DNA from: BHER01 sp051652245
Lineage (GTDB): Bacteria; Bacillota_I; Bacilli_A; Culicoidibacterales; Culicoidibacteraceae
Direction of reading: 5' to 3'
Assembly (NCBI GenBank): GCA_051652245.1
Contig: JBOFTV010000030.1
Span: forward strand, 1 to 56,335
DNA: 56,335 nt
This document shows positions 43,010 through 50,488 of the stretch, piece after piece (position 1 is the stretch's first letter; every line of letters begins with the position of its first letter). The notes beneath the pieces are model-generated. The model was given only the letters and a program-made list of their open reading frames with translations. It was not told the origin of the DNA and searched no databases. Position numbers and translations under genes: made by a program.

Positions 43010-44248
43010 ATGAAAATGTACAACCAGAACGAACTTAGAAATAGCCGAATATTTTTCGACAAGCAACCGCCAAATTTCATGAAATATTTTTTATTTTTTA
43101 TTGTTACCCTCATGATTACCAGCCTACTCCTATCGCTGGTTATTCCTAAAACATATATCGTCCAGGCAGCTGGGACAATTGAGGCAGATGATAAATCCTA
43201 CATCACTCCAATGATTAATGGCACCGTTGTATCGATTGAAAAACAAGAAGGAGAGCTCGTCAAAGCGGGGGATATTATCATCAGACTAACATCAACTTTA
43301 GGAGGTGTGGAAAGCCGTGAAATTGACAAACAAATAAACCACCAAAACGAGAGAATTAATTTACTCAATTTATACAAACAATCGCTTGACCAACAGCAGA
43401 ACTTGCTAACCAATGAAGGGATCGAGCAAGAATTCTATGGTAAAATCGCCTATTACCTCGATCAACGTAAAAGTGAACGCATTCAAATAGCACAAGACGG
43501 GCAAAAACTAGAAGACAAACAAATAATGGCACAAAGACTAACAGCAGAAATAGCAGCCCTTGCAAAAGGCCAAGCCGACCTAGCCAAAACAGAACAAAAA
43601 GCCAAAGCCGACCAACTCGAAACACTAACAGCAGAAATCAAAGACCTCGAAAATGCGCAAGCCGCTAGAAGCAGTCAAGCTGAAGGGATGTACAACCAAC
43701 TTATAAGTGAACTAGGGACAGTAAGAGCACAAGTTGAAAGTAAAATTAGCGAACTCCAATCGCAGAAAAGCCTAAAAAACAAAGAAGAAAGCAACCTCGA
43801 ATTAAAAGCTGAACAAACGGGAAAACTACATTATCTAGGACTCATTAAACCTGGTGTTGCACTACAAGGATTTCAGCCAGTTGCCCATATTGACGAAGGT
43901 GAACAAGCAAAATTAATCGTTGAAAGTTATATCCCCGCTCACGAAATCAGTAAAATAAAAATAGGGAATACGGTAAATATTGGATTACAAGGCGTAAACC
44001 AAACAAAATTCGGGACACTAGTGGGCACAATAAAAACAATAAGCAATGGGACAATAACACAGCAAGTAGGCGAAGAAAGTCGAACATTTTATCAAGTAAC
44101 CATTGCCTTTGATGGCGACAGATTAACGAGTAAAAAGGGGGAAGAAATCAAAATCATGCCCTCATTTCAGGTCAGTGCAAGAATTATTTATAATTCAGAA
44201 AGTTATTTTGAATGGCTCTTAGAACAATTAAATTTTGTCAATAAATAA
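43010..44248 (+). CDS. HlyD-family export accessory protein
   Basis: A membrane-fusion-type partner of the C39 exporter (LcnD/MesE/ComB type). One N-terminal helix (FLFFIVTLMITSLLLSLVIP, ~27-46) is followed by a lipoyl half-motif (AAGTIEADDKSYITPMINGTV), a long coiled coil (~100-265, rich in Gln, Lys and Glu) and a second lipoyl/beta-barrel part (GTVNIGLQGVNQTKFGTLVG-like region). The length (412 aa) is in the normal range. GGAGGTG precedes the ATG by 5 bases. It lies two bases after the accessory gene and about 150 bases before the peptide precursor. Confidence 0.88.
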   Translation: MKMYNQNELRNSRIFFDKQPPNFMKYFLFFIVTLMITSLLLSLVIPKTYIVQAAGTIEADDKSYITPMINGTVVSIEKQEGELVKAGDIIIRLTSTLGGVESREIDKQINHQNERINLLNLYKQSLDQQQNLLTNEGIEQEFYGKIAYYLDQRKSERIQIAQDGQKLEDKQIMAQRLTAEIAALAKGQADLAKTEQKAKADQLETLTAEIKDLENAQAARSSQAEGMYNQLISELGTVRAQVESKISELQSQKSLKNKEESNLELKAEQTGKLHYLGLIKPGVALQGFQPVAHIDEGEQAKLIVESYIPAHEISKIKIGNTVNIGLQGVNQTKFGTLVGTIKTISNGTITQQVGEESRTFYQVTIAFDGDRLTSKKGEEIKIMPSFQVSARIIYNSESYFEWLLEQLNFVNK

Positions 44249-44269
44249 TTATGAAAGGAAGTAGAAAGA

Positions 44270-44314
44270 ATGTGTAAACTAACACGAATTGGTCAGGGAC
44301 GAAGCAGTCCCTGA
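44270..44314 (+). CDS. Possible 14-aa peptide with overlapping hairpin
   Basis: The frame MCKLTRIGQGRSSP has AAAGGAA nine bases before its ATG. Its end coincides with an 8-bp hairpin: TCAGGGAC (44293-44300), loop GAAGCA, GTCCCTGA (44307-44314), in which the stop codon lies. A second hairpin, CACTAA with TTAGTG (about 44340-44363), follows. There is no T tract, so these are not terminators. They could set the ratio of exporter to precursor transcripts or be a translation-coupled switch. The coding status is uncertain. Confidence 0.35.
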   Translation: MCKLTRIGQGRSSP

Positions 44315-44395
44315 ACCCTAGATATCTAGTACCCAAGGCACTAAAAAACGCGAAAAATTAGTGTGAGTAAAAAAGACAGAAAGGAAGAAAGTATT

Positions 44396-44713
44396 ATGAA
44401 AAAAGAATTAAAAATGCCAGCAGTTTATGCAGAAATGCAAGAAGAAGAAATGATGTATTTAGATGGAGGAATGGTTACAACTTCACAGATAGTAAAACAA
44501 ATGTTCTCAACAGGGGGAGGGCTTCACAGTCGCTTAAGCAGAATTGGAAATCAGATCGGCTGGATGGACACAAAACAGCGCGTACTAGAATGGTATGATA
44601 ATGCAAAAGGTCCATTAAGAACCGCAGTAGAAGGTATCTTTGGCGTAAGAATTGGTTCATCATTAATGGCAGGATTTGAAAGAGGCTTATATGGTGTATT
44701 AAATATTCGCTAA
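44396..44713 (+). CDS. Double-glycine bacteriocin-like precursor (105 aa)
   Basis: The frame is open from 44363, but ATG 44396 has AAAGGAAG about 9 bases upstream. The 25-residue leader (MKKELKMPAVYAEMQEEE..., ending MMYLDGG) has the pattern cut by C39 exporters: acidic and hydrophobic positions before Gly-Gly. Cleavage would release an 80-residue peptide starting MVTTSQIVKQ. It is basic, has no Cys and contains Gly-rich stretches (MFSTGGGLHSR, VEGIFGVRIGSS) and an amphipathic C-terminal part. It is larger than most class II bacteriocins. I do not recognise the mature family. No immunity gene is evident downstream. Confidence 0.8.
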   Translation: MKKELKMPAVYAEMQEEEMMYLDGGMVTTSQIVKQMFSTGGGLHSRLSRIGNQIGWMDTKQRVLEWYDNAKGPLRTAVEGIFGVRIGSSLMAGFERGLYGVLNIR

Positions 44714-44944
44714 AAGGAGGGTGAGGCACACTCTCTAATTAGATGTTTTGTCGAGATAATCAGTGGAATAACGGAAATATAAGTTAGTAATACACTTCAA
44801 TTATTCGATAATCTGTATTAATTTTCGGCTAGCTTGTTGTTTGACCAGAAATTCTTCTAAATATATTTGTGGTAACAACTAGGTAAAGATAGCCAAAAGA
44901 GTACATAACTCATTAAATAGAGACTAACAATAATTTTTTCATCA

Positions 44945-44992
44945 GAAAAAAGCTTGCAGCGCCTCCTTTTAGGGACGTTGGAAGCTTTTTTT
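44945..44992 (+). terminator. Terminator of the bacteriocin locus
   Basis: AAAAAAGCTT pairs with AAGCTTTTTT, with an inner CAGCG/CGTTG extension and a CCT/AGG tip, followed by T. It lies about 230 bases after the precursor gene. The sequence between holds no frame I can support. Confidence 0.8.
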
Positions 44993-45113
44993 GTTATAAA
45001 TCAGCATTTTTAATTGAATGAATCGGCTTGGGGATTCTATTTCAGTGATAAATGAAATTACTCTTTGAATAGCTTTAGACTGGCACATCGCCACCAAATA
45101 AGGAGCAAACGCT

Positions 45114-45173
45114 GTGAGAAGATTTCGCGATCACTTCATTATTAAGTTTAGAAGATATAGGGTGAGTAATTAA
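45114..45173 (+). CDS. Possible 19-aa cationic peptide
   Basis: GTG 45114 is preceded by AAGGAG at the ideal distance of 8 bases. The frame encodes MRRFRDHFIIKFRRYRVSN, with six Arg, one Lys and one Asp. An amphipathic helix is likely. In composition it recalls competence-stimulating or antimicrobial peptides, but there is no leader, and a stop codon lies just upstream in frame. An ATG overlapping its stop codon (TAATG at 45171-45175) begins an 8-codon frame, MIKILKKM. Both are short enough to be chance. It lies between the bacteriocin terminator and the CRISPR promoter. Confidence 0.35.
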   Translation: MRRFRDHFIIKFRRYRVSN

Positions 45174-45184
45174 TGATTAAAATA

Positions 45185-45213
45185 TTGAAAAAAATGTGAA
45201 AAAGTGGTATAAT
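45185..45213 (+). promoter_or_regulatory. Promoter of the CRISPR array
   Basis: TTGAAA (45185-45190), a 17-base spacer and TATAAT (45208-45213) with a TGG extension form a strong promoter 80 bases before the first repeat. It points into the array in the sense that gives repeat-then-spacer crRNAs. Confidence 0.85.
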
Positions 45214-45275
45214 AGAAGGGTATTGACAGTCTATATCAATTAAATAAAGATGACTTTATTAAGGAAAATACAACA

Positions 45276-45300
45276 CTATATCCCATTCTATGGGATATAG
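45276..45300 (+). repeat. Inverted repeat across the leader and first CRISPR repeat
   Basis: CTATATCCCAT (45276-45286) and ATGGGATATAG (45290-45300) are perfect complements with a three-base loop. The right arm includes the first seven bases of repeat 1 (GATATAG). It occurs only at the leader end because the left arm is in the leader. Confidence 0.8.
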
Positions 45301-46190
45301 ACCACCCCAATACCGAAGGGGACTAAAACTTAGCTTGTGTTAATTTACTCATAATTATTTGATATAGACCACCCCAATACCGAAGGGGACTAAAACATCA
45401 AACGACGATTTGCTTTTATCCGCTTGCGGATATAGACCACCCCAATACCGAAGGGGACTAAAACCCGACCACCCAGCGTTGTTGTTTATTTTATCTGATA
45501 TAGACCACCCCAATACCGAAGGGGACTAAAACGTTCTCTACTTTACGGTCGACTACTTCTTTAGATATAGACCACCCCAATACCGAAGGGGACTAAAACC
45601 ATTAAAGATATGGGAATAGCTGATATGTTTAGATATAGACCACCCCAATACCGAAGGGGACTAAAACCGGAAAATCCTAACAAATTGCTTAGTTGTTCAG
45701 ATATAGACCACCCCAATACCGAAGGGGACTAAAACTAAATTCATATTCATTCTCCTTATTTCTTTAAGATATAGACCACCCCAATACCGAAGGGGACTAA
45801 AACTTTTTGGGGTTGACTTATAGTTCTAAATTTGATATAGACCACCCCAATACCGAAGGGGACTAAAACCTTTAACGACCCCACCGTACCCAAACATACC
45901 GATATAGACCACCCCAATACCGAAGGGGACTAAAACAACATTAGCTCATTAATATACTTAGGGTTTTGATATAGACCACCCCAATACCGAAGGGGACTAA
46001 AACATCTAAAAGTTGCCTTTACCTCGTCGTCTTCTGATATAGACCACCCCAATACCGAAGGGGACTAAAACCCTCGACCGCTGCTTTGTAAGTAGTTTCG
46101 ATGATATAGACCACCCCAATACCGAAGGGGACTAAAACCCAACTCATTGAACGAAGTGAAGCATTTAATGATATACACCACCCCAAACCC
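45294..46190 (+). CRISPR. Type VI-A-like (Cas13a-type) CRISPR array, 13 spacers, no cas genes
   Basis: Thirteen identical 36-base repeats begin at 45294, 45361, 45429, 45497, 45564, 45632, 45700, 45768, 45834, 45901, 45968, 46036 and 46103. A degenerate fourteenth lies at 46170. Spacers are 30-32 bases and all different. The repeat begins GATATAGACCACCCC and ends CGAAGGGGACTAAAAC; CCCC and GGGG form its stem. From memory, it equals the Leptotrichia shahii Cas13a repeat except for one T-to-C change in the loop. The 3' end ACTAAAAC next to the spacer sets the crRNA direction to the + strand, matching the promoter at 45185. No cas13a, cas1 or cas2 frame exists in this window; the flanking genes are a bacteriocin locus and topB. 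Confidence 0.97.
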
Positions 46191-46193
46191 AAC

Positions 46194-46244
46194 AAAAAAA
46201 GCGTACAAAGCCTATTTCAAAAAATAGGTTTTGTACGCTTTTTT
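46194..46244 (+). terminator. Terminator of the CRISPR transcript
   Basis: AAAAAAGCGTACAAAGCCTA with following TTT pairs with AAATAGGTTTTGTACGCTTT and further T residues, a stem of about 23 bp with a tiny loop. It begins right after the degenerate last repeat. Confidence 0.9.
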
Positions 46245-46411
46245 CTCCCCCCTTAAAAAAAATCCCAAAACAACAGCAAAACAGCCTAGCAAAACGCAAA
46301 AAACAAAATAATCACAAAATCATTTTTTTCACCATCAAGAAAAAATCCCGAACCCCCCGAATAATCCGCAAACACAAACAAAAAAACATACCAAATCGAC
46401 CAATTATAAGC

Positions 46412-46417
46412 TATAAT
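46412..46417 (+). promoter_or_regulatory. -10 box upstream of topB
   Basis: TATAAT lies 50 bases before the topB start in a very AT-rich gap. The -35 region is unclear. Confidence 0.4.
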
Positions 46418-46466
46418 ATATATCAGATAACAATAAAAATATAACAATAGAAAAGAGTAAATAAAG

Positions 46467-48632
46467 ATGAAATCATTAGTTTTAGCCGAAAAACCATCAG
46501 TAGCCCGTGATATTGCCCGCGTTTTGGGGTGTTCTCAAAGAGGAGATGGCTACTTAGAAGGAAATAAATACATCGTAACATGGGCATTAGGCCATCTTGT
46601 TACCCTAGCAGATCCAGAATTCTACGATAAGAAATACAAAGCCTGGAAAATCGAGGATCTTCCAATGATGCCAAGTAAAATGGAAACAGTCATCATGCCT
46701 AAAACAAGTAAACAATACCATGCTGTGGTTAAACAAATGCGCCGCAATGATGTGACGCAAATCATCATTGCCACTGATGCAGGACGTGAGGGTGAGTTGG
46801 TTGCAAGATTAATTATCAAGCAAAGTAAAATCAATAAACCCTACAAGCGACTCTGGATATCATCAGTAACAGATAAGGCAATCAAAGATGGTTTCGCTAA
46901 GCTCCAAGACGGCAAGAAATATGATAATTTATACCACTCAGCCATGGCACGCTCAATGGCAGACTGGTACGTTGGCATGAATGCAACCCGAGCTCTAACA
47001 ACAAAATATAACGCCCAACTATCATCAGGACGTGTCCAAACACCAACACTAGCAATGATTGCCATTCGCGAAAACGAAATCAAAACTTTCAAACCGCAAA
47101 AATATTACGGCATCCAAGCCCTTGCTAATAGAGTCGTCTACACCTGGAAAGATAGCAAGACTAACAGCGCAAACAGCTTTGATGAAGAGCATGTCAGCCA
47201 CACCCTTAAAGCAATGCAAGGTGGCAATCTCCAAGTAACCGACACAACAAAAACCTTGAAAAAAACGCCGGCATCACTTCTCTATGACCTAACAGAACTT
47301 CAACGTGATGCCAATAAGAAATACGGACTATCAGCCAAGCAAACCCTAAGTGCAATGCAAGGCCTTTACGAACAACATAAAATGTTAACCTACCCAAGAA
47401 CCGACTCACGCTATATCAGTACCGACATCGTCCCAACATTAAAAGAGCGTGTTAAAGCAGCCGGAGTAGGCGTTTACAGTACACTAAGCAATCAGATTCT
47501 CAAAAGTCCAATTTCAATTCAAAAAACAGTGGTAAATGATGCTAAAGTTAGTGACCACCACGCAATTATTCCAACAGAGCAACGCGCTAACCTCTCAGCT
47601 CTAAATGATGCTGAAGCAAAAGTTTATTCGCTGGTTGTCCGCCGCTTTTTTGCGGTTATGTTACCAAGTTTTGAATACGAAGAAACAACAATAACGGCAA
47701 AAATAGGCACTGAAATTTTCACTGCTAAAGGGAAAAGAGTCCTTAAACAAGGTTGGAAAGCAGCCTACAACGACGAAAAAGAAACAGATCAACTCCTCCC
47801 CGCAATAACCAAAGGTGAGACAATCAAAATCGAAACCCTCACCCGCTCATCAGGCATAACAACCCCCCCATCACATCTAACCGAAGCAACCCTTCTTTCA
47901 GCAATGGAAAAGCCCTCAAAATATATGAAGGGTCTTTCACCCCAAGTCATCAAGCAACTTGATGAAGCAGGTGGGCTAGGAACAGTTGCAACCCGTGCCG
48001 ATATTATTGAAAAACTATTCGCAAGTTTCGTAATTGAGAAGAAGGATCAAGCAATTTTCATCACGCCTAAAGGGACACAACTCCTAAGCCTTGCCCCAAA
48101 ACAACTCTGTTCCCCAGTCCTAACAGCACAATGGGAAGGGCAGTTAAGCAATATTGCAACGGGTAAAACCCAAGCGGCAAAATTCATCGATGATATCAAA
48201 AAGTATACGGGTGAACTAGTTATGGAAATCAAAGGTTCAAGTGCCGTATTTAAGCATCAAAATATCAGCTCTAAAGCCTGCCCAACATGTAGTAAGCCAA
48301 TGCTTGAAGTAAATGGCAAAAAGGGGAAAATGCTCGTCTGCTCAGACCGTGAATGCGGTACACGTCAAAATGTCTCAATGGTCACAAATGCTAGATGCCC
48401 AGAGTGTAAGAAGAAACTAGAAATGTTTGGCGAAGGTGAGGGGCGCATATTTGTCTGTCGCTGCGGCTACCGTGAGAAACTATCATCATTTGAAAAACGT
48501 CGTGCCAGTGAATCAAACACCAAAGCCGCAAGTAAAGGTGAAGTTCAACAATTTCTAAAACAACAACAGCGACAAGAACCCCCAGTCAAGAATGCTTTTT
48601 CTAAAGCATTTGGAGCACTGAAGGATAAATAA
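46467..48632 (+). CDS. topB: DNA topoisomerase III
   Basis: A type IA topoisomerase that relaxes and decatenates DNA through a tyrosine-linked break. The N-terminal TOPRIM domain has LVLAEKPSVARDIARVLG (4-21) and IIATDAGREGELVARL (~100-115), which bind Mg. The active-site Tyr is in MLTYPRTDSRYIS (near residue 310). SSGRVQTPTLAMI is the family signature. Two C-terminal zinc-ribbon-like parts follow: CPTCSKPMLE ... CSDREC (~610-640) and CPECKKKLEM ... CRCGY (~648-672). The length (721 aa) is typical. It is monocistronic, just beyond the CRISPR array. Chromosomal and plasmid-borne copies look alike by eye. Confidence 0.94.
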   Translation: MKSLVLAEKPSVARDIARVLGCSQRGDGYLEGNKYIVTWALGHLVTLADPEFYDKKYKAWKIEDLPMMPSKMETVIMPKTSKQYHAVVKQMRRNDVTQIIIATDAGREGELVARLIIKQSKINKPYKRLWISSVTDKAIKDGFAKLQDGKKYDNLYHSAMARSMADWYVGMNATRALTTKYNAQLSSGRVQTPTLAMIAIRENEIKTFKPQKYYGIQALANRVVYTWKDSKTNSANSFDEEHVSHTLKAMQGGNLQVTDTTKTLKKTPASLLYDLTELQRDANKKYGLSAKQTLSAMQGLYEQHKMLTYPRTDSRYISTDIVPTLKERVKAAGVGVYSTLSNQILKSPISIQKTVVNDAKVSDHHAIIPTEQRANLSALNDAEAKVYSLVVRRFFAVMLPSFEYEETTITAKIGTEIFTAKGKRVLKQGWKAAYNDEKETDQLLPAITKGETIKIETLTRSSGITTPPSHLTEATLLSAMEKPSKYMKGLSPQVIKQLDEAGGLGTVATRADIIEKLFASFVIEKKDQAIFITPKGTQLLSLAPKQLCSPVLTAQWEGQLSNIATGKTQAAKFIDDIKKYTGELVMEIKGSSAVFKHQNISSKACPTCSKPMLEVNGKKGKMLVCSDRECGTRQNVSMVTNARCPECKKKLEMFGEGEGRIFVCRCGYREKLSSFEKRRASESNTKAASKGEVQQFLKQQQRQEPPVKNAFSKAFGALKDK

Positions 48633-48695
48633 ATTTTCAACCGATGCTGACCCAAAGTGATGATAATTATCCCTAAATCCGAGACAAACTATTAG

Positions 48696-48740
48696 AAAAG
48701 CGTCATTAGCCCTTTTAACATAAGGGGTAATGACGCTTTT
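48696..48740 (+). terminator. Terminator after topB
   Basis: AAAAGCGTCATTAGCCCTT pairs with AAGGGGTAATGACGCTTTT (one G-U pair), with a seven-base loop and A/T flanks. Confidence 0.8.
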
Positions 48741-48876
48741 ACGATAGCCAACGACTAAATTACAGTCATATCGTCAAAATCAATCGAGGGGACTAAGCTT
48801 GTAGCTCAATCAAATAGTGAGGATATCGCTTTTTTACCAAAGACGTACAGGCGTACCCCCTTTTTTTCAATAAACA

Positions 48877-48885
48877 TGATATAAT
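48877..48885 (+). promoter_or_regulatory. Extended -10 promoter upstream of the aminotransferase
   Basis: TGATATAAT joins a TGn extension to a perfect TATAAT, 35 bases before the start codon. No good -35 box is present. Confidence 0.5.
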
Positions 48886-48919
48886 AGAGAAAGCGACTAT
48901 TTAGAAAGAAGGATTGCCA

Positions 48920-49942
48920 ATGAAAAAAATTATTGAGGCTATTAGTTTGTACACGCCCCCAAGCAGTGATGACATTAACTTGAGTATGAATGAAAATCAT
49001 CATATTAATTGGAATGATATGCTAGAACAACCATTATTAGATATTCATAAAGAACATCATTACAGTGAGTACGGTGCGGTTGAGCATCAACAATTAGTCG
49101 AAAAATATGCACAGTATGTTGGCTTGGAACCCGATAATATCTTAGTTTTCTCTGGTTCAGAATCAGCAATTAGTGTTCTTATTACAGCGTTTGTTGAACA
49201 GAAATTAATGTTATTTGATCCGGATTTTTTTCGTTTTGAGGAAGTTGCTAATTTGTTAGAGAAGCAAGTTATTAAAATGCCATTGTATCCCCAATTTGAT
49301 ATTGCTAACGTTATTGAAACAATTAATGCTCAAAGTGTAGAGCTTTGTCTGTTTTCTAATCCTAATAATCCCTTAGGGACGATGATTAGTGCACAGCATA
49401 TTATCGATCTGCTAGAACAAACAAATGCTTATATTGTTGTCGATGAAGCTTATATTGAATTTTCTGCGGGCAGTGTTGTTGACTTAATTCCCAAATATCC
49501 TAAATTATTAATTATGAGAACGATGTCAAAAGGTTGGGGGTTATCCTCAATTAGAGTTGGTTTTGTCCTAGGGCAAGCGGACGTAATTACCTATTTATTA
49601 CGTGCCTTAGGCCCCTTTAATTTAAGTCAGTTTATTACTAAAATTGCTGCTCAAGCGATGGAGCATGAAAGCCAAGTTAGCGAAAATATTGAGAAGATTA
49701 AAGGGTTACGTCAAATTTGGGAAGAGAAACTTGAACACCAATTTGGCTTCGATGTCATTCCTAGTCAGACAAATTTTATTTATGTTATGAAAGCGGATGC
49801 ATCCGAAATCTATACCTTTTTAGTGAGTGAAAGAATCCATGTTGCTTATTTTAAGAATCCTGAAAGTCTAAGAATTAGCATCGGTAATAGCCGTGAGATG
49901 GATGAGCTAGAATTAGCGTTACATAAATATCGTCACCGTTAA
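48920..49942 (+). CDS. Class I/II aminotransferase, HisC-like
   Basis: A fold-type I PLP aminotransferase of 340 residues. ATG 48920 has AGAAGGA six bases upstream; the TTG at 48914 touches it and is rejected. Motifs: LVFSGSESAISVLI near 77 (PLP phosphate), LFSNPNNPLGTMIS (~146-159), VVDEAYIEF (~173-181, PLP Asp) and TMSKGWGLSSIRVGF (~202-216, PLP Lys). These match histidinol-phosphate aminotransferase, but no other his gene is near, so it may use an aromatic or other amino acid. Three consecutive enzymes and a thioredoxin follow on the same strand. Confidence 0.88.
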   Translation: MKKIIEAISLYTPPSSDDINLSMNENHHINWNDMLEQPLLDIHKEHHYSEYGAVEHQQLVEKYAQYVGLEPDNILVFSGSESAISVLITAFVEQKLMLFDPDFFRFEEVANLLEKQVIKMPLYPQFDIANVIETINAQSVELCLFSNPNNPLGTMISAQHIIDLLEQTNAYIVVDEAYIEFSAGSVVDLIPKYPKLLIMRTMSKGWGLSSIRVGFVLGQADVITYLLRALGPFNLSQFITKIAAQAMEHESQVSENIEKIKGLRQIWEEKLEHQFGFDVIPSQTNFIYVMKADASEIYTFLVSERIHVAYFKNPESLRISIGNSREMDELELALHKYRHR

Positions 49943-49963
49943 GATAGAAGGAGTGTAAAACCA

Positions 49964-50467
49964 ATGAAATTAATTAAAACAATCATTATCGTCATCCTCG
50001 CAATTTTTACAGTAGGTGCAATATCCCAAACCGTAATCCTCTTACAAAAAAAGGCAGAACTCGATGCGAAAATTTTAGACTATGAAGCAAAATATTCACC
50101 AATGTATGAATATTTTACTGGTCTGACAATTGCCGATTTTGAAGCAAAGGTTGCCAAGGGGGATGATTTTGTAGTCTATTTTGGGCGACCTGATTGTGGT
50201 GATTGTTTTGCTTTTGAGCCAAGTTTTACAGAACTAGTTAAGAGAAATAACTTGCAAAACAAACTATATTATGTCAATGTTAAGTGGCTTAGGGAGGAAA
50301 ATCGGGTTGCCTTTGAGGCGTTTAAAACGAAATACGGTTTTAACCAAACGCCGGCCTTTTCCCACTATCAAGAGCAAAAACAGGTAAGTATAATCCAATG
50401 GGATGAACATAAAGGCTTAGTTATTTCAAAACTTGAACAATGGTTTGCCCAAAATGGTGTTAATTAG
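49964..50467 (+). CDS. Membrane-anchored thioredoxin-like protein (PedC/BrcD-like)
   Basis: One N-terminal helix (LIKTIIIVILAIFTVGAISQ) anchors an extracytoplasmic thioredoxin fold. The redox motif is CGDC in VVYFGRPDCGDCFAFEPSF (~71-89), and a cis-Pro loop is in NQTPAFSHY (~128-136). This layout and the 167-aa length recall the bacteriocin-transport accessory family (PedC, BrcD), although close relatives also occur away from bacteriocin genes. The exporter locus lies 5 kb upstream, and its precursor has no Cys, so a direct link is unproven. AGAAGGAG precedes the ATG. Confidence 0.78.
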   Translation: MKLIKTIIIVILAIFTVGAISQTVILLQKKAELDAKILDYEAKYSPMYEYFTGLTIADFEAKVAKGDDFVVYFGRPDCGDCFAFEPSFTELVKRNNLQNKLYYVNVKWLREENRVAFEAFKTKYGFNQTPAFSHYQEQKQVSIIQWDEHKGLVISKLEQWFAQNGVN

Positions 50468-50488
50468 TGATGAGAGGAAGTTATTAGG

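Noticed and set aside
44714..44944. An immunity gene after the bacteriocin precursor
   Set aside because: Only very short frames without ribosome sites occur before the terminator, although AAAGGAGG-like sequence follows the stop codon.
45294..46190. Classing the array as type II, I or III
   Set aside because: The stem CCCC/GGGG followed by ACTAAAAC, 36-base length and 30-32-base spacers match Cas13a repeats as I know them. No cas9, tracr-like antirepeat or cascade gene was seen in the flanks.
46245..46411. A tracrRNA or small RNA gene between the array and topB
   Set aside because: The stretch is A-rich, with no antirepeat to the CRISPR repeat and no promoter-terminator pair of its own.
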